Positions 33,906 to 46,984 are shown, counted from the first letter of the stretch. The stretch: 64,000 nucleotides of DNA from Uloborus plumipes (GCA_038373865.1 JAXGGA010002917.1:48128-112127); one strand, 5' to 3'. Made by a program: numbers and translations. Notes: generated by a model not told the origin, from the letters alone.

Positions 33906-36076
33906 AAAGGTAATCAACTAAAAGTATGATGACGAAAATTAGTGTCAGAAGGAAACATAAATTGTGGGCGTTAACAAAAATAGGAGCTAGTTAAATTTAC
34001 GCAATTATTATCATTTATTTTTTCAACCAACAAAATTTACTGTCTTCTTTTCTATATTTTTTTTCACATCGGAAAACTATTTAACTGATTTTCTTCCGGA
34101 CAGGTATCGATTAAGGTAATAAAAAAGATAATGCACTGAAAACAAAACAAAGAAACAAGTTAGTTTCAAACAAGAGAGATGATAAATCTTGAGTTTCAAA
34201 AAAAAGTTAACTATTTTTGATATTTCTACTTTTAAATTATTTTTAATTACAAACTCTGTTTTATTAATGCTGGTGCATTTAGTTCGTATAAAACTAAATA
34301 TTTAGCTCCATGAATATGATCTTGATATGCTTTCGAAAAATGGTAACTCTTAAAGTAATAAAATTAGCGGAAAGTAGTATGGAAAAAAAAAAGTTTCTAA
34401 AAGGCAACAAACATTTTTATTTCAAAGAAGATTAGCTTAGTTAATTGTTTTTGTAATTAAAATAGTTTCAACCAAAAAGTTTATTTTTTTAAGATTTTTA
34501 TTTATCTCATTTTTGTTTATTTGTTTGTTTATTTTTTAATGTTTAAAACTTTTTTCCGCCAAAAGCAATTACCAGCTGCCTTACTTTCGGAATGAGGCAA
34601 CTATTGAGGATACTAAAAGCTATTTAACTAAAAATATAATGCAGAAAAAAATATTTTTTAAAGGACAAAATACTAAATCTTAGATTTTAAAGAAGGTTAA
34701 TTTCGCTTAATCTCTCTATAGCTAAATAATTTTTATTATCTGCTTTATTTAATGTTTGATGCATTTCATTCTCGTTAAAAAAAACCTTGCAAGTATTGCC
34801 ATGATTTTCTTTTGGAAAAAAAATTTAAGTCATAGCAATGAAGCAAATTAGGTAAAAAAGGAATAAAGAAAAGAAAATTGTATTTCTGAAAAACAAAACG
34901 AACAAGAATTGAATTTGAAAGAATATTAACTCCAACTTATTATTTTTTTTTTTTAATTTAAAAAAATATTAGATGAGGTATTTAAACTTAGCAATGACTT
35001 CAATTTAAAACGGACAATCGAACCCAAGCTGCCCTTTTAAATGTAACACTTTTTGAAGTATACAGTAGAAAAAGCAAAAAAATCTTAAAAGCTATGCAGA
35101 AGAGACTGTGTGTATCTATATATTTTTTATAAACTCATTGCTAGAATAATATACAAGTAAAGGATTTTAATTACAATAAATGTTTTTCAACCTCAAAAAG
35201 ATAAATAAATATGATGCTTGAAAGACGAATGCTAAAACTGGCCTGTTAGCCAGTTTCACTTCCTAAAAGTGATATTAATGCAATTAACCTGCCCAGGACA
35301 GTATTGCTAAACGGCAGTAAGCTAAAAGGTTATTTTTGAAGAAAACAAGAAGCAATTAAAGATTGTTTTTCTTCAACTGTTTCTCACACGTATACAAACA
35401 TATTAAACACATACTTTTGCAACAATTGTGAACACCTGTTTATGATTTTGAGTTGAACGCTTTAGGTTTCAGTTGATTTGATAGCTATTTCTTGAAATTT
35501 GAATTATATTTTATAAATGCTTTCTGAAAATTCGTAAATTATCTGCATTTGTTTTACTTTTTTACTTTTGCTTACTTATTGACGAGATAATGAATTGCTC
35601 TTAAGAAATATACTGTTCCAGAGTTTGCAATTATTTCTCTTATCAATTTACGCTATGTTCTTGGTCATACGTGTTTTTAGAATTACCATTTCAAAACCTG
35701 GATTGTCTGCCATAGTCGTAGTTTAAATTTCAATTGCAACTTTGTTATATAAGATTTATACAATTCATTGTTTGTTATATAAGATTTATACAATTGATTT
35801 CTCTCTTTTCTTTTAACTGATTGATAATTTTTGTAACTAAGCAAACAATTTGCATTCACAAAATTTTACTAAATTAAACTATGAAATTATATATGGAGAA
35901 TATAAACTATAATTAAGCATCAATGGTACCAAACAGCAATTTGTCTTCACATTGGTAAATAACCTTTATCTAACTACCTCAATTTGGAACTATCAAAAAT
36001 TATGTTTCGAAATTCAAAAGTGTTCAATTGAATTGATTGGAGGGTAAAAATTAATGGATAAGAATGAATCAATATG
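33906..36076. other. AT-rich spacer
   Basis: No gene or element recognised. A 25-bp direct repeat (TTTGTTATATAAGATTTATA and on) occurs twice with a 28-bp period at 35742-35799. Confidence 0.45.
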
Positions 36077-36165
36077 ATTGGGGCAAACCTAACATGGCAT
36101 CATAGTTAAAACAACGCCGATTCTTATCACAGCATTAGGACACTGCCATGTTAGGTTTGCCACAA
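36077..36165. repeat. Small fold-back element
   Basis: GGCAAACCTAACATGGCA and its complement TGCCATGTTAGGTTTGCC enclose about 45 bp. Probably a miniature inverted-repeat element; target duplication not clear. Confidence 0.65.
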
Positions 36166-36359
36166 TTTTTCAGTTAGATGTATAATATTAATATTTGCCT
36201 TGATATTCTTAGGTTATATTGGATCGTTAAAAGTAAAATTAAATCAAAGTTGTAGTAATTACGCTTTGAAAGTTTCACGTGAAACAGTCTATCACTTTTT
36301 ATTCAATTTTATTCAATTAGCGCTAAAAAAACTTGAAATAATTTTATTGCTTAGCTAGC

Positions 36360-36762
36360 TTATTACCCGGCGTTGCCCGGTATTGCATTATGTTTAATTT
36401 ATTTCATGCTAAAATGAAATAGGTGAGCCTTAAATTGATAATTCATTGTTAATCGTAATCTTTGTTGGAAAATACTCATATTTAAATGTGTTAAATTTTA
36501 TCAATTTGTATGCTTAAAGGCTTATCTCTATTACTCTATATATTCAAAATTGAAAGAAAATGGCCATTTTGAGACAAAAATTTGAATTTGAGCTTTTTGA
36601 TTTTTTTTAAATTTCAAAACCCCGCCTATGTGAATTCTAGTGCATCAAGGAACCTTTGTGCCAAGCTTGATGAAAATCCCGCCGAAAACTGGATTTGTAA
36701 AAGGGACAAACATGCATATCTTTTTTTTTCAAACATGTATCCATTTATAAATATATAGATTA
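36360..36762 (+). mobile_element. Retroelement-like interspersed repeat
   Basis: It starts with TTACCCGGCGTTGCCCGG. It ends with GTGCCAAGCTTGATGAAAAT, a GGGACAAACATGCAT stretch and ATAAATATATAGAT, a layout common to 3' ends of LINE or Penelope-like copies and their SINEs in arthropods. No coding region is left. The exact family is not determined. Confidence 0.5.
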
Positions 36763-37189
36763 GTTAGACTAAAATTCCAATCATGTATTGTGTATATTTT
36801 TTATGGTTTTACTAAACTTCATTATTACATCTTGCATAAGCCTAATATTTATTATAACCTAGTGGGTTTTTTTCTTTAAAGCAAAACTCTGAAACTGAGA
36901 GAAATATTTTCCAATACCTAACCTCGTTACTAATAAAAAGGTACCTATTTTTCATAAACCCACACATTAAGCAAACTAGACTAAAAATTTATGCCCAAAA
37001 CGTGCTCCCAGAGCGACACCTGCATTCAAGGGTTATCTTATAAATCAATTTTAATGATATTTAAAAAGGCGTGAAATCCAACAACCCTCTCTCTCTCCCT
37101 CGCAGAGTCAAAAAAAAAATCTACTCACACAACAAGCAGATCGCTTAAGCAAATACAGTAAATCTCCACTCAAACCCATCGCATTCTAC

Positions 37190-37465
37190 TCTCCATTATG
37201 AACCCCAAGTCAAACAACCGTTTTGTGTATTAAAGGGAGCTCTAATGATTGAATAAAAGCCCGGTCATCCCGCAATTCCTCGTCGTAAATTAGGACAAAA
37301 TTGCGTGGTTGGAGGGAAGCTATTGTAATGGGTCTTCATAAGCCAGAAACGTTGTGACTGTTACGCGTTATTTGAATAACTGTTAGCCTTATTATCTGCA
37401 GCAGCGCGTCTCGCAGCCTTTACCTCCTTTCGGTGGCTTTTTGGAAGTGGTCCAAATTTTAAATG
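37190..37465. promoter_or_regulatory. Candidate conserved regulatory island
   Basis: A complex, less AT-rich block (GGTCATCCCGCAATTCC, CAGCAGCGCGTCTCGCAG) with a TGATTGAAT word at 37246-37254 resembling a Hox/Pbx composite and TTATCTGCAG near 37390. No repeat or open frame. A regulatory role is inference only. Confidence 0.28.
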
Positions 37466-37479
37466 ACCCTAATATCTAT

Positions 37480-37880
37480 ACTGTAAGAAATGAATGCTAT
37501 TTTTACAGTATAATACAGTTTATTTTATGGTAATAAACTGTAAAAATTGCTAAATTTTACAGTAATAATTTATAAAATCGCTAATTTTGCAGTTATAAAC
37601 TGTAAATACCAAATTTAGAGTAATAAACTAAAATTGCTGATTTTACAGTTTATTACTGTGCATTTTACTGTTTTAAACTGGAACCTCTGCTGCCAGTATT
37701 ATACTTTTGTTTTTACAGTGTAATAGAGCTAATTTTGTGGTAATAAACTAAAATTGCTGCTTTACAGTAATAAACTAAAATTGCTAATTTTGCAATTTAT
37801 TGCCGTGCATTTTACAGTTTCAAACATGAACCTCTGCTGCTAGTATTATACTGTAAAACCAACAGTTCATTTTTTGCAGT
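37480..37880. mobile_element. Palindromic ACAGT-type MITE, copy 3 (double)
   Basis: Two tandem modules, each with TTTTACAGTATAATACAG- and TAATAAACTGTAAAA-type words and the side motif AACCTCTGCTG. The right end is TTTTTTGCAGT. Related to 3842-4217. Confidence 0.7.
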
Positions 37881-38246
37881 TTGCTCTTAAGTTTGCTCTG
37901 TTGCTGAAAATAAAGCTTATTGAACTAAAAATGAAATTTAACGTGTAAAGAATGAATATTATGAGGTTAACTAATTTTTCGCTTTTTTTTCCCCCTTTCA
38001 AACAAACATTAACAAGTTCCTATTTTTAATCAATGATGTCAGTTCCCTCTTTATTAAAAACGTTTTGCAATCTAATGGACAAATTTTCAATTACTGATCG
38101 ATAAAATCAGTTGCTTTCGGAGTAAAATATCTGGAGACAGCTTATTTAGATCTAGTGACAGCGCTATTTTGGATATCAGCGAATTTTTCAAGTTTTACTC
38201 TTTTTTTTTTTTTTTTTCATATAGCAAACGGATTAAAAGAACTTTG

Positions 38247-38593
38247 CACTGCAAAAATAAACTGCTGTTTTTACAGTTTAATGCTGGCAGCAGAGGTTCG
38301 AGCTTAAAACTGTAAAATGCACAGTAATAAACTGTAAAATTAGCAATTTCAGTTTGTTACTGAAAAGCAGCAATTTTACAGTTTATTACTACAAATTTAG
38401 CTGTATTATACTGAAAAAACAACAGTATAATACTGGCAGCAGAGGTTTCAGTTTAAAACTGTAAAATGCACAGTAGTAAGCAGCAAAATGAGCAATTTTA
38501 CAGTTTATTACTATAAAATTAGCAATTTTTACAGTTCATTACTATAAAATTAAACTGCATTATACTGTATAAACAACATCTATTTTTACAGTG
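38247..38593. mobile_element. Palindromic ACAGT-type MITE, copy 4 (double)
   Basis: Ends CACTGCAAAAATAAACTGC and ATTTTTACAGTG are inverted repeats. The interior has two modules with TAATACTGGCAGCAGAGGTT. No TA at the flanks; the bordering bases are TG and CA. Confidence 0.72.
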
Positions 38594-38634
38594 CAAATGG
38601 CACAATGCCTGTTGAGTATAATGGGTGATGCAAT

Positions 38635-38910
38635 CAAGGTCGGATAAGGAAATTTTTCAACGGAGGGGTGATTGATTTTTCTTACTTTAAACTACGTATA
38701 CTGGTTTACAACTACTGATCATAAAGATTTCGGACTTCAACTCCAAAACATTTTCGGTGGAGAATCCCAAAAAATCTTCCCTAACTTCATTGAAACTCGT
38801 ACAAAATTGCATTTTTAGAACTTCAAAATCGAAAAATTACCCATGAATCGAAAAATTACACCAACGAAGGGGCGATCGCCATCATTGCCCCTTCCTTGTA
38901 TCCGTCCCTG
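38635..38910. mobile_element. hAT MITE, 276 bp
   Basis: Termini CAAGGTCGGATAAGGAA and (reverse) CAGGGACGGATACAAGGAA, with an exact 8-bp target duplication GATGCAAT (38627-38634 and 38911-38918). No coding region. Confidence 0.85.
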
Positions 38911-39719
38911 GATGCAATCCATTGCAATCATTAACATTTTGTTAGAGCTCGTTTCAAGCAATGTGGTTTTGCATAATCAAGTTTCAGAGTCTCGCCTTTC
39001 CTGTTGATAATCGCTGTAATAAACTCGCTCGAAATTGCATCATCTGCAGTAGAGTACATAAAGTTACGTGCGCCCCCCCCCCCCGACACCCCCCCCCCCC
39101 TCTTCTTAGGTTTTTCACACAAAAATTTTAAATTAAAATAGAAACAGGAACGGTACGGTAAAGAGATATTTTTGTAACATTTTACCATCATTAATTTTAT
39201 TTATTTCAAGATGATAAAATCGTAATTTCAATGAAAAATCAGAATTTATAAAAAAGCAAGTCCACGGTAGTGAGATTTATTTATTTTAATTATTTATCTA
39301 GTCATATTTCATTTTCTCCTCCTTTTTGCTATTTCCTTCTTTTAAAAGTTTGTATGTAAGTTTGCTAATTCTGTCATATAAGCTAATTTCATCGAAAATG
39401 GGCTTTCAGCAAATAAATATGGGCCAGAACTCATAAAAAAGATGCACAGAAGAAAAGTGACAAAAAATAGACACAAAATTATTTGCGTTTGTCCCCCTCC
39501 TACTTTTTCTGGTTTCTTTATATCAATGTTTTATTTCGTCTCTTTTACCGATACTTTGGAGCATCAAGTTTAGCTTTTTGAACTTTTATCTCTTTTGCTC
39601 TATGTATATAAGCTATACCGTTGAAATGTGCAATATTTTATTTAAAACAAATTTTTTTTAAAAATAGGTCAAAATATAGAAATAAAAAAATATTTGTAAA
39701 AATCTAACAACAAAATTTA

Positions 39720-40299
39720 ATAAATATTTATGTATAAAAATAAATGTATGTATGTATGTTCCTATGTATGTCCTTTATAGACTCAAAAACTACCCCTCCG
39801 ATTTCGCTAAAAATTTCACAATTTGTTTGTATTCTCACTGGGCACATCAAGAAACCAATTAGAAAAAAATCTGAGTGGTAGTACTTTTTTTATTCCAATT
39901 TTAGTTTGAGACTTCCACATAAAATCTCTAATTTTTTAAAGGCTTTCCTCCATTCAAATCATTATTTAGTGCTTCATCTCAACTTCTTCTCAGTAGCTAA
40001 TTTTGCGTTTGATATTGTCTTTGCTTCGCGTGGTTTTCTGAGGCTTCTCTTAATTCAAATAGTTAAGAAATGTTTCTTTCGTGAGTACTCACCCTTGAAT
40101 ATATAATACTCTTTTGTTTTAATTCTTTCAAAAGTAGAAATGCAATTTTTTAGAAAATCAATACAGGTAAATACCACATTAAAGTTTGATTTCACGTTGT
40201 CCTTCATGCTAATTTAACAGACCATGTGTCACAAAAAAATACTTTCTTGGATTTCGCATGTTGCGTTTTAGCCCACGCGATACCGGGCATATCCGCTAG
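39720..40299 (+). mobile_element. Helitron-like element, 3' portion
   Basis: The 3' end ACCGGGCATATCCGCTAG is followed by T, with an imperfect GCGATA/TATCCGC hairpin before CTAG. The 5' side has a (TATG)n tract and CAAAAACTACCCCTCCGATT, typical of the family's leading part. The 5' boundary is not fixed. It lies 16 bp upstream of the next Helitron. Confidence 0.5.
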
Positions 40300-40315
40300 T
40301 CTCTTCTCTTCTCTA

Positions 40316-41992
40316 TCTCTACTAATAATAAAGCTGAAGGTTTGTCTTTCTTTCTTTCTGTCTGTCTGTCTGTTACGCTCGTAGCGCCAAAACCGTTCGG
40401 TCGATTTTCATGCCACTTGGCACAAAATTAGTTTGTAGCATGTAGTTTTGCACCTCGAAGCGATTTTTCGAACATTCCATTTCGTTCTTTTTCTATTCGA
40501 ATTCTTAGCGGAAATTCGATAAAATAGGGAAGAAATATTCCATACACATTTTCAAGTCTTATGTCATTCGAAAGCTTGAAATTTTCTGCACAAAATGATG
40601 TCAGTTTGAAGTTTCTACGAACATTAGAAGAGCTGTAATAATTGTTCTTAAAATCCCGGAAATTCAAAGCTTACCTGCAGCAAAGCAAGCCAAAGGATTC
40701 TAAAATGGTTCAGCTCGAGAATAAAATTTGTTTGAAAAGAGAGATGAAATGAATTATTTTATCAACGGAAATCAACTTTTCATGTTGTTACCATGGTTTT
40801 TTATTTCGTTTATTTGTTTCGTTCTTTTTCCAATAATAATTTTTAAAATGTATTTTTATTGTAGCAATCCAAACTACAAGCCTTATTTAAATTAGTTAAA
40901 TGAAATATAATAAAATCGTGATAAGATGGCACCTGTCAATCAAATGAGAAATCGAGTCCTTTCTTTAAAATCGATAGAGAAGGAAGAAACTGACGCGTAC
41001 CATTTTTGTGAGTTTAGATATATTTTGGCGATCTGACGAGTTGTGTAGAAGAGGGGAACATTGTTTAACCTAATGAGGTCAAAAAAGAAACAACATGATA
41101 GTAAACCATTCTAAATTTATCGTCTGGCAAAACATATTTTATTTCCTTTTTTTTATTTCAATATAAATTGCAGTAAATGGCTTGAGTGAACGAGTTTGGC
41201 TTTTAATTTATCATTTGCTGGTTGATGTTTGTCGATGTTTATTGTTTTTATTATCATGGTGAAGAATAATGCTCGAAATTTCTATTATTTTGTTTTTGAA
41301 GTTAAGAAAGAAAACTTTCTTCTTCTTTTAAACTTTGGTAAGATTTCTGTTGGCTTCTGTGAGCAGCAAAATTGTTCTTATTTTCTCTTTTGGCTTATTT
41401 TTGTGCACCTCCCCTTGGGGTTGCATTCGAATTTCCCCAAGGGGGTTTTCACCCCTTTTATGGGGTAAATCAGTGTTAATTTCAATGCAGACAAAAATGA
41501 TATGAATTGGCGCGACCACTTAGCGAAATATCGCCAAGCTTTTAGTCGCCGTTTGACGCCAATTTGGCGACATAACGCCAAGTTGGCGACAAATTTGGTG
41601 AAAAAATTTATTTTTTTTTTTATTTTGGGTTCAATTTAGTGCTATTGACGATATTTTGCGAAAAATCCACTGAATGATGTTAAAATTGGCGATATTTAAG
41701 AGATTAATCATTGTAAAACATTTTTTTGCATTGTTTCGTGACAAATTACTGATGCAAATGTTTGAATTGTTATCTTGCTCACTCCAAGCACTATTTTATC
41801 ACTTAAGGCATCTACTAAGAAATTTACACGTAAAAGGAAGTAGTGTGGGGTCCATGCCAAATTTTTATCTCATTCTTTGAAAGAATTATAGTTGAATTAT
41901 AACTAAAATAGAGTATTTTTTCTGCTATATCAATTTTTTGAAAATGAATTTTTAAGTTTATACCACGGGCAAAGCCGTGCGGGTACCGCTAG
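40316..41992 (+). mobile_element. Helitron-like element, copy 2
   Basis: It begins TCTCTACTAATAATAAAG after A and ends GGGTACCGCTAG before T, the same ends as the copy at 28131-29733 (opposite strand). The interior is shared throughout, including GACGCCAATTTGGCG-type words at about 41515-41600. Length 1677 bp; no Rep/helicase. A 79-codon minus-strand frame (40428-40667) is mirrored in the other copy but is simply shared repeat sequence. Confidence 0.75.
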
Positions 41993-42240
41993 TAAATAAA
42001 TAAAATAGTAAAAATTAAAACATGTAACAAAGAAAGCAATAAATAAAATAACGACAGAGTACGCAAAATCGAAAACGGGAATATATCCTTTGGAGAAGGG
42101 GTGCACATAATATTTTTTAACTATACTTGTTCATTAATAAACTTCATTTACACATAAGTCTTATGCATTGAAAATAATACACAGGGCGGTCCATTTTACC
42201 TTGCTTGACATTAATTTTCGCAATCTTTCGCGCTAGATGC

Positions 42241-42636
42241 ATCCCAAGTAGCATCAACTCATCGGATTTTGCTCGGCCGATCATCCAACTCCCCGTAAAC
42301 TGATCTCATAACTGATGACATCGTTTCGATCAGTATCCGAGCACGGTTTTCGATGAGCTACTTTTCATCGTAAAGCGATATCCTTCCGATCAACTTTCCC
42401 GATGAAAATAAGCCGAGCATCCAAAGTGATCCTAAATTCATCGGCACGGGACTGCACTGCTCGTAAATTGCTCCAAATCTTATCGGATTTTGCTGCTCGG
42501 ATTCTGTATGGCAGATGAGACATATTGGAGAAATTCCCGATGAGAACTCATCGAATCCGATCATCGGCCGATGAGAATTTCATCGGGTTTCGATGAATGG
42601 CCGATCATCAGCCGATGAGATTATGTTGCTAGAGAT
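42241..42636. mobile_element. TIR element rich in CATCGG/GATGAG words
   Basis: The ends ATCCCAAGTAGCATCAACTC and (reverse) ATCTCTAGCAACATAATCTC align over 25 bp. The interior repeats CCGATGAG, CATCGG and GCTCGG many times on both strands. The CCCAAG(C/T)AGCA start resembles the ends of the TA transposon at 6776-8853. No coding region. Confidence 0.6.
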
Positions 42637-42881
42637 ACTTTCAATGGCAAAAATGCTCAAAATGAGGTGCAGAGTTAAAATAATAAAAGTTTGAACCGAA
42701 AGAAAAAATTCCCCGAAAAATACATAACGTAACTTAACTTTTTATACAGATCCAAGATCCCTTAACTTTATTTAGGGAAATGAAGAGCATAAAAAACAAT
42801 TCAAACACGAAAGGTTTGACATATATCACGACCTATATTCATCGAGATATGAAACTACTTTCCACTTTTTTTTTTTGTTTA

Positions 42882-43301
42882 CAGTACACTCCCGATTATT
42901 CGTGGAATCGGGAGGCACGGGTATCGCGGATAACGAAAATCGCGGATAATCCGAAAAAAGCATAAAACAAGGGGTGAAGAAAATAAAAAAGAAGGTCTTT
43001 TCCTCAAAAATAATTGCCTTACACTTAAAACGTGATATGTACAAACAGTGAAGATAGGTAGAGCATAAAAAACTATTTGTATTTGAGATTCTCAAGCATA
43101 AAATCTACAGAGAAGTGGTATTTACGATAACGCTCAAGTAAAATAATTTATTGGATGAAGTACACCGCAGTCTTTGTTAAGAAATATTAAGAAAAAACAA
43201 AATTTAAATTCGCGCTTTTACGAAAAAATCAGTTAATTGTGGCCGTTTCTTTCTAGAGACCTTCACGGATAATCCGTTCACCGATAATCGAGAGTTTACT
43301 G
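42882..43301. mobile_element. pogo/Tigger-type MITE
   Basis: Ends CAGTACACTCCCGATTATTC and (reverse) CAGTAAACTCTCGATTATCG match at most positions. TA precedes the left end; the right flank is CA, probably a mutated TA. GCGGATAA words recur inside each end. No transposase. Confidence 0.72.
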
Positions 43302-43512
43302 CATTTAAGGCTGATTGCTGAACGTGCGTCACTTGGTCACTTGACACAACTTTTATTTTAAGCTATAAGTTACCGCCCTATGTCTGGAGTTAAAGCAGAA
43401 TTGCCGGCAAATATTGAACAACTTGCTTGCTGACAATTCTATCTTAGCTCCGACTATGAGACGGCCACTTATAGCTCTATACCCAGCTTTTATTTTACTT
43501 TTTAAATGTCGA

Positions 43513-43598
43513 GCCGTACCACCTTTGCAGACCTCTCGTTTTTTTGCAGACCTCTACGTCCGCCGACGCAGTTTCGTCGGCGGACGTGGTGGTAAGGC
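43513..43598. repeat. GC-rich hairpin with an inserted duplication
   Basis: An exact 13-bp stem ACGTCCGCCGACG / CGTCGGCGGACGT (43556-43568, 43575-43587) has a 6-base loop. GCCGTACCACC (43513-43523) pairs with GGTGGTAAGGC (43588-43598), one mismatch. The 32 bases between the two left arms hold TTTGCAGACCTCT twice, so a longer original stem appears to have been opened by an insertion. Confidence 0.75.
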
Positions 43599-46455
43599 CT
43601 TCCATGCCTTGGACTCAGGTTCTGACCTGTGGTGTCCAGTCGGTGGATTTTCGAGATGCATAAAATCCACAGTGCCCATGTCGTATAATTATGCGGTTAG
43701 GTATTCATTTGGTTTCGAATTCCCTCGGCAAAATTAAATTCCAGAGCTGTTTCGCATCGAAAAGAGCCCAAATGTCACCATCTGGTGGAAACTGAGCGTC
43801 GAAACAATCTGTGCCATTTCATCAGCATTTTTTTTATACCAAGTTTATTACTGAATGTTTGCATTATGTAGAATCAAAATTAATTTTATAAAATTAGGCA
43901 AATCTTAAAATGATTTACTTTGAACTACCTTCTCCTAGAGATCAAAAAACAAAATCAATAATAGCTTTGTCTTGCATAAAAGCGAAGCGTATAGTGTGAA
44001 TATTTTCTTATGCTATCTTGATTTAGCTTTTAAGGAATGTTTTTTTAATTAATAAAACAACAATTGATTACTCCGAAAGCAATTTTATTTGTAGAACAAC
44101 TTAGGTTTCTGCCTTTATCAATTTGAGAAGCTTTATTTCCGTAAGAAAAGAAATTCTTACTCCGAAATATAGCATTGTAGATATATTTTTCCAAGTCTAT
44201 CGCCGTTTTAAAATGTTCCCAGTTTTGCTCAGAACTAAACGGAATTTGACTTTAAACTAGATACACAGATTTATCTGAAACTACTTTTAAAAGATTTCTT
44301 GGAACTATTTCGAAAAGTAATTCTCGAAAAGTATTCTCAGTACGAAAATTTTTGAAGCGTATCTTAAGAAAAATAAAAAGTTTTAAGTATTACTTTAAGC
44401 TACATTGCATTGATAAAAGCAGAAAAATGACTATGGACTGATTTGAAAGTGGAAAATGTTCAATTAATTTGCAACAAACGTTTTGAGTTTTAGTACAAGA
44501 AAATGTTAAAATATAATTTTATTTCTCTAGTTTTTGCTCTTTTGTTTACGGATTACTTTTATTCGCAGTCCAATCCAGAAGTTTAAGGACAGCAGATCAG
44601 ACATATCTACTGAGACTGACGTGAACAGTATAATCAAAGAAAGATGTATAATAGCACACATTTTATGTCATTGCGTCAGGTGTACAGCAATGTGACTATT
44701 AACGTGAAAACAGACTTTTTTACTACCTAGAATTTCATACAGGTAGTTTACACCCTCAGTATATTGTACAATGTACACTCATACACTCTTGGTTATAAAC
44801 ACCATAATAAATGAATGAAAATCATATTATTCTATAATTTTAGCCTTAGGTAGGGGAGACCAACCTTTTTGGGAAGCCTGCCACTTTCTGGAGAAAAAAA
44901 ACTCTGTTTGCCACTTTCATTGTTTCTAACATACCGAAAAATATTAAACTAGAAGCGGGAAGTATTTATGGGCTAAGTGATTTTTACTCAAATAGCATTT
45001 ATATAATATTTGTTTCTACTAAATCTGAGTCGTAGAGAAACTCAGTGGTGCATGAAAAGCCCTTCAATTTAGAACCCTAACAAAATTCGAATAAGAGCTC
45101 TTATTTCTTTAAGAAAGCACCCTATAGGTCAGCAACACAGAGATGGCAGAAAGTGCATCGTGATGGATAATATATAATGCTTGACTTAAAAACTTTTCGT
45201 CGTTTTGATATGTTTCAAGAAATGTAACAACTTTTATACTGTCGAAACATCAAAAGCATCTGCGCAAGCACCATCGTTTATTTTTTAAATTTCCAATACA
45301 GGAAGCTCAAAGGCAACTATCCTTGGCCAAAACAAAAAGTGTATTACAGAGTACAGAGTACAGAGCACAGAATTAAAAGCTGATAGAGAGAAGTGCTCTA
45401 GTTTTTCTTTAGCGGGAAAAATAGAAGAAACTTGAAGCCTTGTACCTTAAGGAATTATGGGATGACGTAAGTGAAAATTTACAAAACAACCCACATGGAC
45501 AAACATTCAATTTTACTATATATACTGGAGAAAAATAATTTTTGCTCAATAAGGGAAAAAAAATACATACAAAGTATAAACTTTTTTACATAATGGTAAT
45601 GAAAAAAAAAACGAAAGAAGGAATACAAAAGTAAATAAATAAAAAATATATATTGGAAAATAATAAAAAGAAAATTTTAGAAATAAAATTAAATAAATAC
45701 ATAAAAATTAAATTTAAGTAAAAATAAGAAAAAATAAAAATACAAAAAAGTAATTAAAAAAAATATAAACATAAAGACAATGAATGACAAAAACAATGAA
45801 TAGATATTTTTAAAATAAAAATAAAAAATTATAAAAAAATATTGAATAAAATGTTTAAAAAAAACATAAAAGGAAAGAAAATATTTCATTATTTCTGCTA
45901 CACTACAGAGGGGGCACAAGGGGCTGCTCAAGATATTTGATTCGATGCAGATAAGCGGTGCGGCAATCAAGTCCGCTTTTGTGTAAATGCCGCAACCATC
46001 TCTTGTGCCCGTTTGGCTAACCGGGGAATAGGAAATTTCAATGGTTCTTTTTGAACCAGTTATTCCAATTCAGTCAAAAATGTTAAAGAAACTGCATATT
46101 TAATAGGCTACTTCCACTTAACAGTGCTCAAACCGTGGTACAGGGTGCACCACGTGGAAGAGATTCCATTACTAGCTCCTAAAAACAATATCTAATTTTG
46201 TCCATTCTGCTTACTAAATTTTTAAGTTTTTTTTTAATGTCATGTGTCTTTTGTAGTTGAAACAATTGCCACAAATCAAGAATTTCTTTGACCATTAATA
46301 TATTCATTATTATGTTCACTATCAAATGTGAATGAACTACAAGTGATATGTCAAACGCTTTACTTAAGAATGAAGTAAGGATTTAAAGTTTCACAAAGTT
46401 CCAAAAAACTTTTTTTTTTCAGTTTTTTTTTTAATAAGTTTTCATTTGCGTGGTA
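43599..46455. other. AT-rich spacer
   Basis: No gene seen. A possible single hAT-like end is present at about 44853 (GGGGAGACCAACCTTTTTGG), and A-rich low-complexity DNA occupies 45540-45890. Confidence 0.4.
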
Positions 46456-46620
46456 CAGTCGAACTCGCTTATAACGAGCTCGGATATAACGAGAACTCTG
46501 ATTTAACGAGGGAAACGAGAATATTTTGTTGGATCAATGTTAAATCTATGGAACAGAATTCGTTTTTAACGAGCAAGACCCGGTTTTAATGAACAATTTT
46601 TTCTGTCTCGCAGTCTTTTT
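46456..46620. mobile_element. pogo-like terminal fragment
   Basis: CAGTCGAACTCGCTTATAAC preceded by TA, followed by further TATAACGAG and TTTAACGAG words, looks like one end of a pogo/Tigger element. The opposite end was not found. Confidence 0.45.
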
Positions 46621-46984
46621 TTTTCTCATCTTTCTAGTCTTATTCCTGTCTTATATTCTTTTCTTTTTTTCCCCTGCGGTTCAATACCTTTGTATGAAAA
46701 AGTCCACCAGCATTCCAGTATTATTAAATAAAGAATAGTATTTAATTCAATTAATTGATGTAATTAGAGAAAGTATTAATTAAATTACAAGTAAACTCAA
46801 TTATTTGACCTCCCAAGCCACCCACCCCTTTACAGAAACATGAAATATAATTGTATCTGTGAGGCTCTTGGTAGAGAAATTAATTTTCAAATAATTCCTT
46901 TCCAATGTCAATGATTTTGTCTGTCACATAATGACTCTAGAACAATTCATCAAATTCACATAAGAATTACACCATCGTCAAAAT

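Noticed and set aside
43414..43737. 107-codon frame
   Set aside because: It crosses a GC-rich hairpin and a repeated motif, and shows no recognisable domain or splice context.
45540..45890. A-rich stretch as a possible retroelement tail
   Set aside because: No element body was found on either side; it is better described as low complexity.
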